Assembly (NCBI GenBank): GCA_964509545.1
Contig: CAZDXQ010000048.1
Span: 1-30,297 of the forward strand
DNA: 30,297 nucleotides
Direction: 5' to 3'
DNA from: JADJWR01 sp964509545
GTDB lineage: Bacteria; Pseudomonadota; Gammaproteobacteria; Burkholderiales; Burkholderiaceae_F
Below, in pieces: positions 26,961-30,297 of this stretch (positions are counted from its first letter, which is position 1; the number at the start of each line of letters is the position of its first letter). The translations under genes were made by a program, and so were the position numbers. The notes below the pieces were generated by a model, which saw only the letters and a list, made by a program, of their open reading frames with translations, was not told the origin of the DNA and did not search any database.

Positions 26961-26998
26961 GCAGCGAGCCGCCGCCTTATCAGGCGGCGGCTCGCTGC
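26961..26998. terminator. Perfect 16-bp stem hairpin spanning the bcrD stop codon
   Basis: Positions 26961-26976 pair perfectly with 26983-26998 around the loop TTATCA. The bcrD stop codon (complement of TCA, 26980-26982) lies in the loop, so one arm is the end of the coding sequence (ELEQRAAA). It probably protects or ends the bcr transcript. No U-run follows. Confidence 0.6.
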
Positions 26999-27819
26999 TC
27001 GAGTTCGGCGAGCTTGTCGTACCGGTACGCACCCCACAAGGCCGCGCCGATCGCGCCGGCGTAGATCGAATCCTCGTGCGAGATGGCGTTGACGCCAACC
27101 TTCTCGTTGACCATCTCCTCGCGGATCGCCGCCAGCAGCCCGGAATCGAGCGCCAGCCCGCCGGTGAGCAGGGCCGTGCCCTGCCTGATGCCGGTGACCT
27201 TCAGCAGCTTGACGATGCGCGAGGCCATCGAAAGGTGAATGCCCTTGAGGATGTCGGGCGTGGCGATGCCGCGGCTGACCATGTTGATGACGTCGGTCTC
27301 GGCGAGCACGGCGCAGATCGAGCTGACCTTCTCCGGATTCTGCGACGTCTGCGACAGCGGGCCGATCTCCTCGACCGCCACGCCGAGGTAGCGGGCGATG
27401 TTCTCCAGGAACTGGCCGGAGCCCGAGGCGCACTGGCTGGTCATCTTGTACGACAGCACCTTGCCGCGCTCGTCGACGTAGATGGCGCGGCCGTTCAGCG
27501 CGCCGATGTCGACCACGGCGCGGGCCTCCGGCACGAGGAACACGCCGCCGCGGGCGTGGGTGGTCATCGAGTAGAAGTGGCCGGTGGCGAACTTAACGTT
27601 CTCGCCCTCGCCGGTGGTGGCGATGTAGGCGACGTCGTTCGGCGCCAGGCCGGTCTCGGCGAGCACGGCGTCGAAGCCTTCCTGGGCGAGCGTCATCGGG
27701 TCGCGGCGGCGGATGCGCTCGCAGCGCTTGGCCAGCCATTCATGCCTGTCGCCTTCGCTGTGGAACAGCGTGGTCTTGACGGCGCCTGAGCCGATGTCGA
27801 TGCCGACGGTGATGGTCAT
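26980..27819 (-). CDS. bcrD: Benzoyl-CoA reductase subunit D (ATPase/activator type)
   Basis: This 279-residue subunit is close to the size of Thauera BcrD. It has the ASKHA ATPase phosphate-1 motif VGIDIGSGAVKTTLF (5-19), the BcrD-type DIGALNGRA (104-112), and SQCASGSGQFLENIARYL, where Cys130 would ligate the [4Fe-4S] cluster shared with BcrA. The CHA cysteine position of related activators is Thr-His-Ala here, as I recall for BcrD. With BcrA it hydrolyses ATP to drive low-potential electrons to the BcrBC active site for reductive dearomatisation of benzoyl-CoA. The start ATG follows GAGGAGCG. It lies last in the minus-strand bcr operon, separated from bcrA by a 160-bp REP-bearing spacer. 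Confidence 0.93.
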   Translation of the reverse strand: MTITVGIDIGSGAVKTTLFHSEGDRHEWLAKRCERIRRRDPMTLAQEGFDAVLAETGLAPNDVAYIATTGEGENVKFATGHFYSMTTHARGGVFLVPEARAVVDIGALNGRAIYVDERGKVLSYKMTSQCASGSGQFLENIARYLGVAVEEIGPLSQTSQNPEKVSSICAVLAETDVINMVSRGIATPDILKGIHLSMASRIVKLLKVTGIRQGTALLTGGLALDSGLLAAIREEMVNEKVGVNAISHEDSIYAGAIGAALWGAYRYDKLAELEQRAAA

Positions 27820-27863
27820 GGTTGCGCTCCTCGCTCTCAAGGGCCCCGCTTGCTTGCAGAGTC

Positions 27864-27940
27864 GTGTCGTTCCCGCGAACGCGGGAACCCAGCGACTTTC
27901 TGCCAAAGACGCTGGATTCCCGCTTGCGCGGGAATGACAC
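27864..27940. repeat. Paired REP-like palindromic element between bcrA and bcrD
   Basis: The left arm (27864-27894) contains the hairpin TTCCCGCGAACGCGGGAA; the right arm (27910-27940) contains TTCCCGCTTGCGCGGGAA. The arms are also inverted copies of each other (CCCAGCG against CGCTGGA), with about 15 nt between. This matches widespread GTCATTCCCGCG-type REP doublets of betaproteobacteria. It sits within the bcr operon. Confidence 0.82.
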
Positions 27941-27979
27941 CGTAGTGATTCGGCGCTGCGTGCATTCCAGAGCTCAGTT

Positions 27980-29320
27980 TCACTCCCGCGACTGCGCGGT
28001 CAGGCCCTCCTCGACCACCGCGCGCCAGGCGAAAGTTGCTCCGCCGAGGGCGCCGGTGTAGATCGAATCGGGATCGATGTTGATCTGCAGCCTGCCGTAG
28101 TTCTCCTCGACCAGTTCGCGCAGCGCCTTCACCGCCGCCTCGTTCTTGGCCACGCCGCCGGTGAAGGTGAACTCGTTGCGGATGCCGCCGGAGCGGGCGA
28201 GGATCGACATCGCGCGCAGGATGATCGCCCGGTGCAGGCCGGCCATGATGTCCTCGCGCTTGTCGCCGATGGCCAGCCGGTCGCGCAGTTCGGCGCCGGC
28301 GAACACGGTGCAGGTCGAGTTGATGCGGATCGTCTTGGTCGACTTCATCGCCAGCGGCCCCAGTTCGTGCAGGCCCATGTTCATTTCGTCGGCGATGTAG
28401 CCGAGGTAACGGCCGCAGCCGGCGGCGCAGCGATCGTTCATCTGGAAACTCTCGACGATGCCGTGCGGATCGACCTGGATCGCCTTGGTGTCCTGGCCGC
28501 CGATGTCGAGCACGGTGGCGGTGCCCGGGTACATCACGTGCGCACCCAGCCCGTGGCAGAGGATCTCGGAACGGATGTGCTCCTTGGAAAACGGCAGCCG
28601 CGCGCGGCCGTAGCCGGTGCCGACGACGTAGGTCTCCTCCATCTCGGTGTCGAGCACGCCCTTGATCGGCGCCTCGATCTGGGCGCGATGTGCCCGCGCC
28701 TCCGGCAGGGCGGTGAAGGTCTTCTCCAGCGCATCGAGCAGGTGGCGCTTGATCGCGGCGTCGTAGACGCGGTTCTCGACCTCGATGATCGAGCGGTCGA
28801 ACAGGTTCAGAAGGAAGTCGTAGCGAATGCCGGCTTCCTTGGCCACGACTTCGCCGGCGGCCAGGTACTGGCTGCCGGCGATGTCGCGGAAGAAGTCGCT
28901 CTTGCGCTTGGCGCCGGGGGCGAACAGCAGATGCGCTTCGGCCTGCAGCCGCTTGAACACTTCGTCGAGGGCCGTGCGCACGGCGGTGGTGGCGTCGCCG
29001 AACTTCGCCGTCTCGAGATTGCGCTGGCAGGTGGCCTCGAGGTCGGCGAGCTGCTCGACGTACTGCTCGGCGCGGAAGTCGCGTTCGAGCTGGCCGATGA
29101 AGCTGTCGAGGCCGCCATTGAGGGCGCGGGTTTCCGCCAGCGCGCGGCGGAACAGATGGAAGCGGCCGTTCAGCAGCGCCTCCTGCTTGGCGATCGTCGC
29201 CGCGGTGTCGTAGTTCGACCGCGAGTTGGTGATGCCGCGGCCGAGGACGTGCTGGTTCTCGTCGATCACCACCGCCTTGGTGGTGGTCGAACCGAGGTCG
29301 ATGCCGATGAAAAGCCGCAT
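27980..29320 (-). CDS. bcrA: Benzoyl-CoA reductase subunit A (ATPase/activator type)
   Basis: This 446-residue protein fits the Thauera-type BcrA (about 440 residues) rather than the shorter Azoarcus BzdQ type. It contains the ASKHA motif GIDLGSTTTK (6-15), a helical insertion with charged segments (about 70-235), VLDIGGQDTK (270-279) and the cluster ligands Cys255 (EILCHG) and Cys298 (NDRCAAGCG). With BcrD it forms the ATP-dependent electron activase of anaerobic benzoyl-CoA reductase. The start ATG is preceded by GGAGG, and it lies 14 bp after the bcrB stop. Expression is expected under anoxic growth on aromatic substrates; this is known for the family, not shown here. Confidence 0.95.
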   Translation of the reverse strand: MRLFIGIDLGSTTTKAVVIDENQHVLGRGITNSRSNYDTAATIAKQEALLNGRFHLFRRALAETRALNGGLDSFIGQLERDFRAEQYVEQLADLEATCQRNLETAKFGDATTAVRTALDEVFKRLQAEAHLLFAPGAKRKSDFFRDIAGSQYLAAGEVVAKEAGIRYDFLLNLFDRSIIEVENRVYDAAIKRHLLDALEKTFTALPEARAHRAQIEAPIKGVLDTEMEETYVVGTGYGRARLPFSKEHIRSEILCHGLGAHVMYPGTATVLDIGGQDTKAIQVDPHGIVESFQMNDRCAAGCGRYLGYIADEMNMGLHELGPLAMKSTKTIRINSTCTVFAGAELRDRLAIGDKREDIMAGLHRAIILRAMSILARSGGIRNEFTFTGGVAKNEAAVKALRELVEENYGRLQINIDPDSIYTGALGGATFAWRAVVEEGLTAQSRE

Positions 29321-29334
29321 GATGGGCCTCCGCG

Positions 29335-30297
29335 TCAGTGCGCCGTGGCGATAGGGATGAATCCCGGCGCCGATCCCGCCGCTGCCGCGGTCCGTTTCTG
29401 CTTGACCATCTGGAAGTAGCTTTCCAGCCGGTTCTTGACATTGGCGGCGGAGAAGTAGCGCGGGTCGACGAGATCCGTCTCGATGAACGCCGCAGGTTTC
29501 CCGGTGCGCTTCTCGACCTCGCGCAGGATCAGCAGCTGCCCGGCGGAGAAGCTGTTGCAGCTCTTGATCGAGTTGATCAACAGCCCATCGGCCTGGTACT
29601 GGTCGATGTAGCGGCAGATCATGTCGATGCGCGAGGGCAGGTTCAGGTTCGTGTAGCAGCCGAGGCAGTAGTCGGCGAGCGACTCCAGCGGATGCTCGGG
29701 GTCGTGGCGGAAGCCGAAGTCGTAGACGCCGCCGACCTTGGCGTAGGTCGAGGCCACCACCACCGCGCCTTCGTCGTAGAACATCTTCCAGAAGTCGCGG
29801 AAGCTGGTCCAGTTCGGCGGTCCCTCGACGATCAGCCGGTACTTCTCTTCTCCCATCTCGCCCTCGGGCGTGACCGGGCCCTTGCCATCGCGCACCCGCT
29901 GCTCGATCTCGCCGCGCAGCACGCGGTAATACTCGGTGGCCTCGGGCGTGCCGCGGAAGGCGGTGAAAATGGGCCCGATGTAGTAGACGGCGCCGAAGTA
30001 GCCATCGATCGGGCTCGGCCGGTTCTTCGCGCTCTGCAATACGGCAACCAGGTCCTCCTCGGCCTTGGCCGACTCGCGCATGTACTGGCGCAGCCGGTCG
30101 ATGTCGAATTTCACGCCGCTCACCCGCTCCAGCGTCGGGATCACCGTTTCCTTCAGCTGCCTGACCACGTATTCGCGCATGTTCGGCGCGATCTTGCCCT
30201 CGCCCTGGTACGGCACGTGCAGCATCACCGTCTCGCAGCCGTACTTGTGGCGGATCAGCTCGAACCACTTCATGAAGGTGAAGCAGCCGGTGTAGGA
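29335..30297 (-). CDS. bcrB: Benzoyl-CoA reductase subunit B, C-terminal part (partial)
   Basis: The frame is open to the right edge, so about 320 C-terminal residues are seen, roughly three quarters of a typical 435-residue BcrB. The sequence runs through YTGCFTFMKWFELIRH, ESLADYCLGCYTN and SCNSFS, and the cysteines in CLGC and SCNSF probably ligate [4Fe-4S] clusters or shape the active site. BcrB with BcrC forms the catalytic half that reduces benzoyl-CoA to a dienoyl-CoA. The gene order bcrB-bcrA-bcrD fits the Thauera arrangement, so bcrC should lie beyond the right edge. The internal ATG at 30273 is not the start. Confidence 0.92.
   Translation of the reverse strand, partial: SYTGCFTFMKWFELIRHKYGCETVMLHVPYQGEGKIAPNMREYVVRQLKETVIPTLERVSGVKFDIDRLRQYMRESAKAEEDLVAVLQSAKNRPSPIDGYFGAVYYIGPIFTAFRGTPEATEYYRVLRGEIEQRVRDGKGPVTPEGEMGEEKYRLIVEGPPNWTSFRDFWKMFYDEGAVVVASTYAKVGGVYDFGFRHDPEHPLESLADYCLGCYTNLNLPSRIDMICRYIDQYQADGLLINSIKSCNSFSAGQLLILREVEKRTGKPAAFIETDLVDPRYFSAANVKNRLESYFQMVKQKRTAAAAGSAPGFIPIATAH

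Overview
The window looks like chromosomal DNA of a high-GC betaproteobacterium, most likely a Rhodocyclales relative (Thauera/Azoarcus/Aromatoleum-like). The main reason is the right edge, which carries bcrB (partial), bcrA and bcrD of the ATP-dependent class I benzoyl-CoA reductase. The subunit sizes and gene order fit the Thauera type. A cytoplasmic NAD-dependent molybdenum formate dehydrogenase, a ThrH phosphatase, CrcB/DUF190 and an RND pump end are compatible with such a host. No tRNA, rRNA, CRISPR array or insertion sequence was seen.

Left third (1-9000): the end of an RND efflux permease, a double-ACT protein, a convergent DUF255/YyaL-type thioredoxin-fold protein, and a lipoprotein with a barrel-like C-terminus. 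Next come a divergent enolase paralogue translationally coupled to an APH-fold kinase, and a tightly overlapping operon of a tandem GNAT protein, a DUF59 (MIP18/PaaD-like) protein and an NnrS-like membrane protein. A perfect 20-bp palindrome precedes this last operon.

Middle (9000-21760): a PNPOx-fold flavoprotein and a carboxymuconolactone-decarboxylase/AhpD-fold protein diverge from a LysR regulator. An almost gene-free stretch of about 890 bp follows, then a Tat-exported FccB-like flavoprotein without its cytochrome. On the minus strand lie the formate dehydrogenase operon (fused FdsG-FdsB, FdsA, FdsD), DUF190 and crcB, a gutted 2-hydroxyacid dehydrogenase, and a class III PLP enzyme resembling the phosphonate ammonia-lyase PbfA.

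Right third (21870-30297): an exported-type lipase/hydrolase fold, a DRG-like GTPase with a TGS domain, thrH, an NTF2-like protein, a GYD protein, a frameshifted small monooxygenase-like gene, and the minus-strand bcrB-bcrA-bcrD operon. Paired inverted REP-like elements lie inside the bcr operon and just beyond it, and a 38-nt perfect hairpin spans the bcrD stop codon.

Most genes belong to known families. The most unusual items are the enolase paralogue with two changed active-site residues coupled to a kinase, the PbfA-like gene coupled to a deleted dehydrogenase, and the repeat and hairpin architecture of the bcr operon. I found no clear evidence for a wholly new multi-gene system. All assignments rest on reading motifs by eye; no database search was run.
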